Positions 20,690 to 32,115 are shown, counted from the first letter of the stretch. The stretch is DNA of 64,000 bases from Hemileia vastatrix (GCA_030280995.1 JASXTE010000002.1:43801683-43865682), one strand, 5' to 3'. Notes: generated by a model from the sequence alone, not told the origin. Translations and numbers: made by a program.

Positions 20690-22445
20690 CAGGTTAGTTT
20701 CTTTATTGTTGATAGTGAGGTAGAATTGGAGGTTATTGAGATGGAAGGTTATAAAAGGTGGGCTTGGTTAAAATTGTCAAAAGAGATGGTTGATTGATGG
20801 GGGGTCAGGTATACTATGGTGGACCTCAAAAAAATTGATACTGAATGGAAAGCTAAATGTGGTGCTTCTAACATTTTCCACTTCAAGAAGCTATGTAGGA
20901 TTTTTACTGAAGTGGTGGATTATCTGATTCTGATGAAGGATATTGGCCATGAAAATCAGGCAAAAGATTTGTCTTGGTCAGCATTTAGTAGGGAAATCAT
21001 GTTAGGGTTTTGAAATGATTGTGGCAATAAGAAAGGCCGCAGGGACTAACTCAACCTGGGCAAGGATAGAGATTGCAATAGAACATGGGGAATAAATCTA
21101 CCTGTGATAAGAGATAGACTGGGGAATGACTCTACCCAGTGAGATGATAAAAAATGGGGAATAACTCGACCCAATGAATTGAAAAGGCACGGGGAATAAC
21201 TCTACCCAATAAGATAAAGAGGCGGGGAATAATTCTACCCAAATTGGACGAAGCGGCAAGGAATAACTCTACTTGACTTGAAAGATGCGGCAAGGAATAA
21301 CGCAAATTGACTTTGATTTAAGTGGTGGGGAATAACTCTACCCAACTTTACAATATGATTACAACGCAAGATGGAAGCAAAGGATCTCAGGCTTATGATA
21401 ATTAGGAGAAAACAGAGATTGTATATTTCATGTTAGTAAGTAAAAAGAATGTAACATGAAATAATAATAAGAAACAGAATATAACATTACCTGACAATAA
21501 TTAGGAGCAAACAGAGATAGTGAAAATAATGATTGTCGCAATCTATGTATACTCTCAATTATCATCAGTATAGGTTTTAACATTAACATAGGTTTCAATA
21601 AATTTAATGAAATTATGTTCACAGAAATATGTATTTTTATGTAGCCATATGTATGAATGTAGCTGAATGAGTTACACACAATGACATTTTAGATGCTATA
21701 TTAAATCAACATAATAATAATGATAAAATAGACAAGTTGTCCAAAGGAGACAATTAAGGAAATAGCTTAAAAGCTGACAAATCAGAATGGAGGTATTGAA
21801 GGAACTTTCTAGGAACAACAAGATGAAAGACATGCCAAATGGAGAGCAGAAACTACCTGCTTTAAAGGTCATCAAAGGCAGTATTCGGGCATATTTAAAA
21901 TTAATGGCTTTGAAAAAGTTTTAATAATCTTGTACTCAATATGTTAGCAAGGTTAGTGAAGTTTTGGCTGAAAATAATGATATTATGGTCAAGGCTAAAG
22001 AGGCAAAGAAGGCTCAGTTGGGTCAGCCTGTTGCTAAGGTTGAGGTGAATGCTGATAGTAAAATGGTGGATAATTTATCTGACTTAACTAAGAATCTCAT
22101 AAATATTTGTTCAAGAAAATCAGAAGGCCAACAGAGAGCCTGTGGCTTCCTCTTCTTATCAATATAGGGTTATGAGAGGAGGAACTATGGCTTTAATGGA
22201 AATGGTAATGGTGGTAGTAATGGTAATGGGAATGTTGAGAATTTTTATAGAGGTGGTTATGGAAAACCTAAGGTGTTCTCATATTGTAATAGGAGGGGGC
22301 ACAAAGCAATAGATTGTTATTTTTTGGAAAAGGACTTGCAGGCTGGTTAGTAAAGTTTGATGGAAAGGTTTATAAATTTCCAGATGGATCTTTCATCAAA
22401 CCCAGTAACGGGAAAGCATCTTTGGATTTAGTTAGGCGGAATTAA
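20690..22445 (+). pseudogene. Ty3/gypsy gag relic, basidiomycete type
   Basis: The frame around 20816-21013 (MVDLKKIDTEWKAKC... with 'HFKKLCRIFTEVVDYL') is the N-terminal gag part. A repeat array (21046-21345) then breaks the coding sequence. The frame resumes at 21964 with a Lys-rich segment and 'VDNLSDLTKNLI'. The nucleic-acid-binding knuckle follows near 22280 as 'YCNRRGHKAIDCYFL'; the first Cys of the CCHC motif is lost. After a frameshift the sequence continues as 'LVKFDGKVYKFPDGSFIKP', which is the usual sequence after the knuckle in basidiomycete gypsy gag proteins. Many stops and frameshifts; not functional. Confidence 0.65.
21046..21345 (+). repeat. About 36-bp degenerate tandem repeat inside gag
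   Basis: About eight units of the type GGGGAATAACTCTACCCAAT plus a variable 13-17 bp spacer. Units differ in the spacer more than in the core. The core contains TAA, and no frame stays open across the array. Confidence 0.75.
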
Positions 22446-23800
22446 ATGGCTGGAAGGAGAGCCAAATTTGAAGAATTAACTGGTAATGATTATGATAACA
22501 CTAAAGATGGAAAAAAGAATGGTGGTACTGATGGTGGAAAATTAGATAAGGGTACATAAAAGAAGGTCAGTAAGGCCACTTTTACAACTTCATATGGTGG
22601 ATTAGAGTTGGGAAGGGTTTCTAGGGTTTATGGAAACTGTATGGCTGGTTAATATGATATTGATGCTGCTAAAGCAAAAATTTGCATACCAAGCCAACTT
22701 AGGACTAAACTAGGAAAGGCTGAAATTAAGAAGAAGCCTTACACCAAGGACAAAATTTATAAAATGCAGAAGGGAATGGTGGATATGGGGCCTCCCAGTT
22801 ACAGAAAATTTGATTTAAATGGCAAGCCAATTCCTTTGGATGAAGAATCTGATTCTGAGGAAGATGTACCATTAGTGTCTCTTCCCAGACCAAGTTTTGC
22901 TGGTACTACCCCTATGGAAGGGTTAAGGAGAACCAGTGATGGATCTGGATTCGTGAAAGAAGCTGGTGATGGAGCTAGGGTTATGGCAGATGAAGATGTT
23001 ATTATGGGGGGTTAAGATGGTAATGTGGGTCCTCAAGAGGTGCCCAGGGACAAGGTTGTTAGATCTAAAGTTCAATATAAAATTTCAGTAGTATCTGGTC
23101 AAGAAGAAAATTCTATGAAGATGGTTTTGGGTAGAGTGAATCAACTCCAGATTTCTTTATCTTTAGGAGAATTATTTACAATTTTTCCTGCCCTTAAAGA
23201 GAAGCAAAAGAAGTACTTGAAAAGGAGAACTGTATCAGTTGGAGAGGTGGAGTATATATGTGAAAACATTGAAAAGTTTGGAGAGGAAGCAGAAACTCAT
23301 TTTTCTGCTCCTTTAGGGTATTTGATGTTGATGTTAAATGGTAAAGAGGTGAAGGCCCTGGTGGATTCTGGGTCACAAATTAATTTAATTTCTTTATAGA
23401 AAGCAACTATTATAGCCTTTCCAATTAAAACTGGTACTGGTTGTAATTTAAGAGGTATATGTCAGAATGCTACTGAATTTATGGGTACAGAGGAGCATTT
23501 CAAGTTGTGCATTGGTAAATCTGTTGGAAACTTGCACTTTTATGTGACAAGGGGATTATTAAGAACAGCTCTTTGTGGGCCAATTTTGATAGATTTTGAA
23601 GCAAGGATAGGTTACCAGAGTGGTATGGGAACTAGTTTTGAGATAACTGGTGAAAATATGAGAAGGCTTTATTTACAATTAGCACCTCCAGGAGACAATG
23701 GATGGGAAACAAGACCTGGTCTTACTACTATGTGTCAGTGTTGCTCATGCACGAAGAAGAGGCAAAAAAAAGGCCAGCTTCTGGTAATTTAATTGAAAAA
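22446..23800 (+). pseudogene. gypsy pol relic: linker and aspartic protease
   Basis: Frames at 22764-23015, 23025-23399 and 23481-23792 form one broken polyprotein. An acidic linker with 'FDLNGKPIPLDEE' is followed by a retropepsin-like protease. The catalytic motif is visible as 'VKALVDSGSQINLISL' (about 23350-23397), with DSG in place of the usual DTG or DSG. The following 'LHFYVT' and 'CGPILIDFEARIGY' segments fit the second half of the fold. Stops separate the frames. Confidence 0.65.
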
Positions 23801-24559
23801 TATAAGTATGATCACCCTCATTTTTTGGGGTAGTAGGGGATGATTTCTCTAATGTTGCAATCTCTCCTCAAGAAGAGATCCCAGATTGCTATAGGTCATC
23901 TCACTTGGAGATAATTCAAGTGGATTCTCAATTATTTTCTGTTGATATTTCATTGGAATGACATTATGTGTTTGTTTTTTCTATATGTTTATTATTTTTA
24001 TCAAATTATTCTATAAAATTTAAAAATGGTTCAAAGGGAAAGATGGGATATATTATGTTGGATAAAAATTGGAAGGGGAGTTTGGTTAATTGCGGTGATA
24101 TTAATGGTGGATTATTTTATGGCCTCCAGCAAGAGAATATACTGTAACTATCATATCAAAAAAACAAAAAAATCTTAGTATAATTAAATCAGAAAAAAAT
24201 AATATTTTTGATGATTCCATTTCTTTCCTCCAGCCAGAGGTTAAACTTCCAACTTTATTTACTGGTGATTTTAGGGTGGAAGATGAAAGGGAAAAAGGTG
24301 TTGGAAAATTATGTGATAAATTAGACAAAGGAAAAAGGGGTGGTAGTGATAAAACTAAAAATTTTAAAAATAAAAATTATGTTTCAACTTTCTCTATTTC
24401 TGATTCTGGTTTAGAAGATGAAGAAAATTTATATGACAAATTATATAATGGCAAACTTATAATGGATCAAGTTTCTCAAATAAAAGTGGACGTTGGTGAA
24501 GCAAAATATGAAAAGGTGGCAAATAAAATTAGTCCAATTAATGAACCTTTGCTAGCTGA
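23801..24559 (+). other. Decayed linker between protease and reverse transcriptase
   Basis: Low-complexity, frame-broken sequence between the two pol relics. An acidic, Lys-rich + frame starts at 24276 and joins the reverse transcriptase region. No independent feature. Confidence 0.45.
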
Positions 24560-26160
24560 ATTAAATCTGCCTTTGAGAAGACCAATTCTATCAAGAGATC
24601 CATATGAATGTCCCTTAGTCAAAAACCCACCTGAATTTTCTGAAACTTCTAGGATCGCTGTCAAGAGATTAGAGGTTGTTAATTTTGGAACTGAAGGATG
24701 GCTGTCAGGAGAAGAAAAAAGGTTGTTGTTGGATGTAATGGTTAAGAGGGAGAAGGCCATTGCATTTGTAGAAGATGAGAAAGGTGTGTTAAAGCATTCT
24801 ATGGGGAGCCCTACAATATTCCAGTTGTCTGCCTTGAACAATGGAAGCAGAAACCAATTCATATACCCACCGCTTTAAAAGAAGACTATATTGAAGTCAT
24901 TAGAGAAGGAATTTGAACTGGATGATATGAAAAATCATCATCAAGTTATTCAACTCAAGTATTATTTATTAAAAAACCTATTGGAAAGCTTAGGGTGGTT
25001 CATGATTTAAGAGAGCTTAATAGGGTTACAATAAAAGATGCGGGAATACCACCTAGTGTGGAGCAGTTTGTAGCAATGTTTTCAGGGAGAGTGTGTTATG
25101 GTTTAGGAGATATAATGAAAGGATATGATGAAAGAGAGTTGCATGTGAACTCAAGACTACTAACAACATTTGATACGCCACTAGGATGATAACAGCTAAC
25201 AAGATTACCTCAAGGAGCAAAAAATTCAGTTGCTGTTTATCAAGCTCAGATGGCTTGGATTCTACAAGTCAAATTCAACAGTATGCTGGTATATTTATTG
25301 ACAATGGTGGAAGAAAAGGACCTTCAACAGATTACTGTAATGAATTATTTAAGGAGAATCCAGGAATACTAAAATTTATTTGGGAATATGCTGTAATTCT
25401 AGAGAGTATTTTGTTTAGGATAGAAGAGGCTGGTTTAATGATTTCAGGTTCCAATTTTTCTTTTTGTGTGCCAGCTTTGAAAATCTTAGGTCATGTGGTA
25501 TGTAGAGAGCGTAGGAGTATTTCAAAGAATAAATTAAAAAAAATTCAGTCCTTGCCAAGACCCAAGAATATGACCAAAGTCAGAGTGTTTTTAGGGATAT
25601 GTGTTTATGTTAGAATGTTTATCAAGGAATTTTCTTCATTGGCTTCTCCTTTGAGATGGTTGACTAGGAAGGATGAGGAATTTAAAAAGGCATTAATTAT
25701 GTTAAAAAAGGTATTTGGGGAAGATATTATCTTGCATAAGTTAGATTATGGGAAAGATGATGGCCAGATTTATTTAGCTGTAGATTCAAGTCAAATTGCT
25801 GCTAAGGTGGCTCTGTCTCAAATGGATAAAGCTGGTTATATTAAACCAGCCAGGTATTAATCTGTGGTTTTTACTGAGGTGGAAACAAGATATTCTCAAC
25901 CAAAATTAGAGCTTTGTGGTGCAGCAAACATCTTAAAGAAACTTTGAAATATTTTATGGGGACAACATTTCAAATTTCAAGTTGATGCAAAATTTTTAAT
26001 TCAAATGATAAATTCCCCTAGTTTACCAAATATGCCCATGACTTTATGGGTAGCTTTTATTCAGAATTTTTCTTTTGATTTAGTTCACAAGAATGGAAAG
26101 ATGTTTACTATGCCAGATGGCTTATCAAGAAGACCACCTACTGAAAAGGATTTTGACTAA
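24560..26160 (+). pseudogene. gypsy pol relic: reverse transcriptase and RNase H
   Basis: The reverse transcriptase starts near 'LNLPLRRPILSRDPYECPL' and includes 'VVHDLRELNRVTIKDAG', 'YGLGDIMKGYDERELH' (the catalytic Asp block) and 'QLTRLPQGAKNSVAVYQAQM'. The YxDD box appears as FIDN near 25295-25306, so the second catalytic Asp is lost. 'LKILGHVV' and 'RVFLGICVYVRMFIKEFSSL' follow. The RNase H part has 'ETRYSQPKLELCGAANILKK' and ends in 'FTMPDGLSRRP'. This series is typical of basidiomycete gypsy elements. Stops and frameshifts (for example TGA TAA near 25187) break it at least five times. Confidence 0.8.
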
Positions 26161-26899
26161 GAGGAATTCAATGAAGATATACCTGTGATTAAAGCCAGTA
26201 CAAAACATGCTGAAGACTTTCCTTACCCCCCATGAGGTTCAATTGGCAGGAATAATATCTGTGGAAAGATATGAAAATTACCTCCACCAAGAAGATAACC
26301 TGGAAAATAATAAAAATATGGTAAATTATGTTCTTGGGGATTTTGAGGATGGTGTAGATATATTTTGTAAAAAAGAGGTTGGAGATGTTGTATATATGGA
26401 TGAGGATGATGAAATAGTGTGGGATAGTAAAAGTTTGTTGAATGGTGTATATGTTGGAGTTTTAGAAAATTTTATTAAAGAGAGGTTGGGTGTTAAAAAT
26501 TCAGGTAAAAGGAGGTTGTACAAAGATAAAGATGTTGATGCTGAAAACGGTAATAAAAGAAAAAGGAAAATGTGGTTGCTAAAAGGTTGGAAGGTTCAAA
26601 AATGATAATTTAAAAAATCTTTTATAAAAAATTAAAAGTCAAGGTCCAAATTTATTGGCTTATTCATGTGTGGGTGATTTAGGAGATAGGAAAGTGTCCC
26701 TGGAAATAATATTAATGGATTTTCAAGATGATGTCTGGCGACAGACTGGATTTTATTATAAAATATTTAAATATTTATTAATGTTAGAAAATATGGATAA
26801 TAGTGATAATGATTAGTGGGTGGCTATTGAAAGGAAGTCACCGGCATTTTATCTCTCCAGAAGAAGATTTATGAGAAGAAGGTCTCCAAATCCTCAAGT
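26161..26899 (+). other. Spacer between RNase H and integrase relics
   Basis: A highly charged + frame (26207-26605) lies here in the same broken polyprotein. It is variable in such elements. No domain recognised. Confidence 0.4.
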
Positions 26900-27990
26900 A
26901 GTTATTACACAAAAGAAAGGGTAAGAGTTGGTTATGATATCATTGCATGAAGATCTTGGGCATAGAGGAATTGGTGAAAATTATAGACAAATTTTTGGTA
27001 GATTTTGGTGGACTGGTATGAAGCTGACTGTTAAAAAAAGGGTTCAGTCATGCAGGGAATGTCAAAGGAGAAGTTATTTATGGCCAAAAGAACCTGGACA
27101 TGAAACCGGTGAAAAAACTCTTTTTGGTAAGGCTAGTTTGGATGCTGTTCATATTTAGGAGGGGAGATATAAATATTTGATTGTAGCCAGAGATGAATTA
27201 TCTGGTTGGGTAGAGGCAGAACCTCTTATTAACTTGAATTCCAGGAATTTGGCAGATTTTTTGATGTAAAACTGGATATATAGGTATGTAGTGATGAAGT
27301 TGGTAAATGTGGATGGAGGTTCTGAATTTCCGCAAGAGTTTAAAGAGGCTATATCAAAATTTGAATCAAATGTTAGGGTAGCAGCGCCATATTATTCCAA
27401 AGCTGAAGGAATGGTAGAAATGGGGAATCAAGTTACCAAAGATGGTTTTGTTAAAATGTGTGGAAAAAGTTCTGAAAATTGGAGGCACTATTTACCATTA
27501 GTTTTATTTGCTGACAGAATCACTTCCCAAAGGACAAATTGGTATTCACCATACAAACTAGTTTTTGAAGTGTAAGTGATTTTTCCAGTTGATTTAGACA
27601 CTGAATCATATCTTGGAGTAGATTGGGACACAGTCAAAACTACTGAAGAATTATTATGTGCAAGAATGGTTCAGTTAGAAAAGAAAGAAGAAACTCTAGA
27701 AAAGGAATATTTGAAAATGATGAATATTAGGAATTAGTCAGTCAGATATTGTGATAAGAGGTTGGATCATAGGTTACGGGATCCATTAAAAATTTTAGGT
27801 ATGGTTTTGGTGTATAATAGAAGTTTGGAAAGTCAGTGGGTTAGAATGTTTGAAGATAGGTGGAATAGACAATACAGAGGGAGAACCGGTATCTGGAAGT
27901 TCATATGTGTTAGAAGAGTTGGATGAAGTTGTTTTAAAGAAGAGGGTAGCTGCTGAAAAATTTACAAGGTTTCATCCTAGGGGAACCAGG
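26900..27990 (+). pseudogene. gypsy integrase relic and pol C-terminus
   Basis: The zinc-binding HHCC domain is clear: 'HEDLGHRGIGENYRQIFGRF' and 'CRECQRR'. The catalytic core has 'LDAVHI' and 'YLIVARDELSGWVEAE' (first Asp), 'VNVDGGSEF' (second Asp) and 'YYSKAEGMVEMGNQ' with the catalytic Glu. 'HYLPLVLFADRIT' and 'YSPYKLVFEV' follow, a signature of basidiomycete gypsy integrases. The C-terminus runs through 'DPLKILGMVLVYNRSLESQW' and ends near 'TRFHPRGTR' at about 27990. At least four stops. No chromodomain is seen, unlike the - strand elements. Confidence 0.8.
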
Positions 27991-28310
27991 TGTGAAAAAT
28001 TCTAACTCCAAAACAAGGAAAAACTACCTACCATCATTTATGAAGATTCCTCCAAAATGAGGACAAACTATGTTATTATTGTTTAAAGAAGATTTACTCC
28101 GCAAGAGAGTATAAACTAAAAACTATTGCTAAAATTATTGATCATTAAATTCAAATGTTGAATGTTTATGGTGAAGAGTTATGATGGAGTTTAATTATTT
28201 TTGGTAGGAGTGTTCACAGGGGAACCTTCTAAATTTAATATTGGCAAGTTTGGGTGTAATTGATGGGATGGCTGCTCTCTACACAATTACCCCAAAATTT
28301 TCATGACCGT
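27991..28310 (+). other. 3' untranslated tail of the + gypsy element
   Basis: Between the pol end and a solo LTR inserted at 28311. No gene. The 3' LTR of the + element is not recognised. Confidence 0.4.
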
Positions 28311-29402
28311 TGTGGTCTTCCAACATTTGCAGGGGACTTAGTTGTGTGATTTGGCGCTGTTTGTGCATGTCTTAATTGACATCTGTTGAGGAATTGGGTA
28401 TTTTTCTGGTTTTATTCCATAGATATTGGGTCTGCGGGTATGTGGGTACTATCATTGGATAGCCCCGGTTTTTCTATGTATTTCATGTCTTGTTAATATT
28501 TTTCATATTTTAAGTTTTAAGGGGTCAATTACTCATTCTTCAGTTAAAAAAGATAGCTGTTTAATTTTGTTTTTTGTGTTTTATGGGCTAACCTTTAGTC
28601 TTAGGGTTAAGTACTTAGTACCATTGGATAGGGCTAATTTAGCTCTATATTTCATGTCCCAATGTTGTTTTAGTGAAATTCCGTGTTTTAAAGGTTTTAG
28701 TAGTTGTAGCTAATTTTTCTAAGTAGATTAGGTGTTTTTATTGGTTTTCTGGCTTCAGAGAGGCTGGGCCGCTTCAGGCGGCACCTCCGACGTCGGGCGG
28801 CCCGCCCGCCTCTGTTTTAGAAGGTTGGGGAGCGCTTCAGGGGGGTTTTTTATTCAATTTGGCCGGTACAGGCACCAAATTTGTTGGTGTGCATGGGCTC
28901 TTAGATAGTGGTCTGTGTGTACATAGTGAATAAGACAGTTTGGGGCAACTTTAATTATCATACAACCATCCAGAGGTGATATACTTGTTCCTCACTCAGT
29001 TTTCACTGTTTTTGGCCACAATTGGCTGTGTTTGTTGCAAGGTTAGTTCTTCATTTAACTCAACTTTAGCAACAGGTTCTCTGGTATAGTCTTGCAAGCT
29101 ATATCAAGTATTATTTCTGTCTCTGGTGTGAATTTGCAGCCTAAATCAAGTATCTTTGCTTTCTCTGGTGTGGACAGTGGTCTACATTTCAGTTCTTTGG
29201 TCTGGTAGTCTGTCTGGGGACTACTTTCTTGGCTCATCAAGCAGTCAAGTGTGTTGAAAAAGGGGCTTTAGCAAACAGGAACCAACTTACTTTAGCAAGT
29301 AAATCTCACTCTATTTTTCTAAAGGGACAGGGGATTTTATCTCTGGTTTTTCTCCAACTCCCTTGGTCAAGGCCTATAGCTAGTACTATAGGATTGTCTA
29401 CA
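28311..29402 (+). mobile_element. Solo LTR of family B, copy 1 (1092 bp)
   Basis: Starts TGTGGTCTTCCAAC and ends GGATTGTCTACA. It is flanked by a perfect 4-bp duplication CCGT (28307-28310 and 29403-29406). Two further copies are at 35553-36623 and 59298-60372, all in + orientation. Landmarks are a G+C-rich patch 'GGCCGCTTCAGGCGG' and neighbours near 28770-28805, and the terminal AAAGGGACAGGGG...CCAACTCCCTTGG block shared with other LTR families here. No ORF or internal region. The termini and direct repeats identify it as an LTR left after recombination. Confidence 0.75.
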
Positions 29403-29406
29403 CCGT

Positions 29407-29633
29407 AGTTTCCCTGTTTCTAGTTGAATCCTGGATTTGTTTTTGCTATATAGGAAGTTAACTAAGACTCTAAACTGGATCAACACAACTTCAAGCAATT
29501 ACACTCATTTGAAGCCAGATTCAAATATATTTTTAAGGTTTTATATTTGATTTATGAAATTTTATTTTTGAATTTTTTAATGTTAGAATTTTATTTTATT
29601 TTAATTATAAATTTATATTTATTTCAGAGATAA
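29407..29633. other. AT-rich spacer
   Basis: No feature supported. Confidence 0.4.
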
Positions 29634-29691
29634 TGATCACTGGTGGTCACCAATAATTTTTACAAATTGAAGGGAGCCCACCCAGTGATCA
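29634..29691. repeat. Conserved hairpin, copy 1
   Basis: TGATCACTGG at the left pairs with CCAGTGATCA at the right, with a 30-40 nt interior. A diverged copy (50988-51045) keeps the stem and the 'GGAGGGAGCCCAC' segment. It marks the start of a repeat unit shared by 29.6-32.1 kb and 51.0-54.1 kb. Confidence 0.65.
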
Positions 29692-29793
29692 TTTATATTT
29701 TTTTATTATGTTTTTCAAAAAAATTTAAAATTAATTTATGTTATTTATTTTATTTTATTTTATTTTAAATTTCTTTTTTGTGTATCCCAAAAC

Positions 29794-29845
29794 AAGGTGC
29801 ACTTGGATGTGGGTATGATGTCAGGGGTACGGCTCATCAAATGGC
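29794..29845. repeat. 52-bp conserved block, copy 1
   Basis: AAGGTGCACTTGGATGTGGG and the following bases to ATGGC match 51137-51188 at all but one position, although flanking DNA is much less similar. One + frame reads QGALGCGYDVRGTAHQMA in both copies, and the only difference is a synonymous third base. Confidence 0.65.
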
Positions 29846-29849
29846 GGGG

Positions 29850-31038
29850 GGGAATATTTTAATTATATTTAATTTAATTTTTTTTAAATTTTAGGACATT
29901 ATATATATATATACAAATTTTTTAATTTTAATTTACAACTTTCTTAATATCACTCAAAAATAATAATAATAATGATGATTTTTTTTATTTTAAATTTTCT
30001 TTATAATTTTAGTTTATTTTATTTATATTCTTCTTTACTATTTGTTCACAGGGAAAAGGTCTAATGGAGTATGATATCTGTTGGATTCCATCTCAAGATA
30101 TATTGTTAGTCCTCCCAGACTTTAAACTGGATAATTTTCAAGACTTTTGGATTTACATTTTTGGATTTGTTAGTCCTTCAAGACTTTAAACTGAATACTT
30201 ATGAAGATTTTCAAATTCTATGAAATCTTTTAGTCCATCAAGACTTAAAACTGAATATTAAAGAAGAAAAATTCAATTATATACAATCAATTCAATCTTT
30301 GATCCAATATTACCTAAAATTGGAAATGAACTATAGGATTTGGTTCACAAAGACCTTCAACTCCAAAACAAACATCAAAATGTCAATCATTGGTCCCCTA
30401 TGACCTTAAACTGGCAAATTATTTTCACTTTGTCCACAAAGACTATAAATTGGCAATCAATCAAAAATTTGGATTTCAAGGATATTAGGTGGAAATTTTA
30501 ATCAAGGATGATATTCAATTCTGTCATTTTTTATTTATCACTGTTTCATCAGAGCTCAAAATGGTACTCACTCATTTGGACAACTCAGTCATTAATGGAA
30601 ATAGTTAAACTAACTTTAGGCAATGGAGATGTCATTAAATGGAGTTATTTACAATTAAAGGAAGATGAACATTTAAAAGGTTATTGATAAAATTTTTTTA
30701 AACTTTAAATATATAAAGGTGCTAAAAATGTCTGGAAAATTATGAATAATGGTAAAATTTGGAGTGATTTTAAAGGTTTGGAAATTTATTTGAATGTTGT
30801 GATGCTGGATCATAGAAGAAGAATAGGATTTGGATTTAGTGGGTCTCTTTGGTAGACTATTTATGTGGAAGCTTAGGGGACCTTATGGCAAGAATAGAAT
30901 CATAGTATTTGTCTCAAGAGGAAGCCCAATTGGAATGGAATCAAAAGTATTTGCCTCACCAGGGAGGCCTTCTCTCTCATGCTGTGAAGAACAATGGGGA
31001 CTGGTAGAGGGGTGTCTGAAGGGATTCAAACCTTTCTC
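29850..31038. other. Repeat unit X, middle part, copy 1
   Basis: AT-rich DNA with a series of degenerate motifs of the type 'GACTTTAAACTG' preceded by 'AGTCC.TCAA' (about 30110-30500). The + frame at 30830-31072 has no recognisable features and runs into a MITE. Homologous to about 53.1-53.7 kb. Confidence 0.45.
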
Positions 31039-31041
31039 TCA

Positions 31042-31280
31042 CACTATGCAATATAGGGGGTGGACTTGCTAGCAAGTCCCCAACCTGAACTCAGACAGAA
31101 CTCAGATGGAACTCATACTGAACTCTACTTGAAGACCCACCAAAAACTGTTCTGCTGAGTGGTGTTCATCCCTGATTGTATGGTTCCTTTTTCAATAGCT
31201 CAATGTGTGTTCAATCTGTGGTGAATTTGAGTCCAAGGTTGCAGACTTGCTAACAAGTCTGCCCCCCATATTGTGCGGTG
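31042..31280. mobile_element. CACTA-like MITE, copy 2
   Basis: Starts CACTATGCAATATAGGGGG. Its right end, read inward, is CACCGCACAATATGGGGGG. The 3-bp target duplication is TCA (31039-31041 and 31281-31283). It is the reverse complement of copy 1 at 15189-15449 and 22 bp shorter. The related sequence near 53705-53720 reads CATTCTCAGTAG with no element, which is an empty site and confirms the boundaries. Confidence 0.8.
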
Positions 31281-31450
31281 TCAGTAGTGGAATCATCATA
31301 AGGCAAATACAGTTTATTATTTGTTTATTTTAAATCATGAAAATTAAATGAAAATTTAAAAGAATTAAAATCAACCAGAAAATAATGATTATCAGCACTA
31401 AAAGAATAAAAAGAATCAAAGTATTAAATTTTTTCAAGAAGAAAAGACAA

Positions 31451-32115
31451 TCAAAATAAATAATCTCTTTGGAATATATCAACTTCATTATCAAAACTTT
31501 GAATTAAAGTTCTTCTCTTCATAAAATCTTCAGTATTATTAGCAGAAGTTTCTTGAAAATAGGCTAGAAATTTATGCTTCATATTATTACAAAAGTCAAG
31601 ATAGAGATATCTATGAAATTTAGGATAATGATTAATTTAGTCATTCTGCACCTGGCCAATGTCATCTGTATTGGTGATTTCAATAGCCTAGGAGTTGGAC
31701 TTGAAATTAGTAGGAGTATTATTAATTTTAAATAAAAAGACTGATTTTTTGAGCCAGGAAATAATGTTTCAGAAAAACTGAATGGAGAAACTGGAATAAT
31801 AGGATTGGGATCTTGTGATGGACAAGGAAGCTCAGGATTAAGATTATCAGAAAAAGAATCTGTTTTGGCCTTTATATTACAAAAGAAAGTTGGAATTTTT
31901 GATAATCTCTTTTTAGGAATATTAGGATCAGGAAAAGTGGCTGGTCTAGTATAGAATTTAGTTCTGGAAGATATAATTGGACATTTACCCTTTATTTTCT
32001 TAAGCCTGAAAAGATCACAGGCAGTTCTTCCAAGAAGACCAGGGTTAGAAATCAAACAAGGAACCTTGTATTTGGCGCAAAGCTCACATGAGACAGCAAG
32101 GTCTTTTGATGACAT
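31451..32115 (-). pseudogene. Accessory ORF with Zn2Cys6-like cluster and conserved C-terminal domain, broken
   Basis: The first frame (178 residues, ATG at 32115) begins with a cluster spaced C10-x2-C13-x6-C20-x12-C33-x2-F36-x8-C45. This is the fungal Zn2Cys6 binuclear pattern with the fifth Cys replaced by Phe; basic residues (RLKKIKGK) follow as expected for DNA contact. A Ser/Pro-rich linker follows. A frameshift near 31680 moves the coding sequence into another frame, which contains one TAA and reads 'YPKFHRYLYLDFCNNM', 'KRRTLIQSFDNEV' and ends DYLF-stop at 31451. A diverged copy at 53849-54070 keeps this C-terminal domain and the same YLF-stop, so it was once a real protein. I do not know its function. 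Transcription-factor-like DNA binding or transposon regulation is inference. It lies next to the old - gypsy pol but is not present after pol in the young copy. Confidence 0.6.

Noticed and set aside
21046..21345. CRISPR-like repeat-spacer array
   Set aside because: The core plus variable spacer looks similar at first sight, but the cores are degenerate, the spacers are partly related, and it sits in a gag gene of a eukaryotic element.
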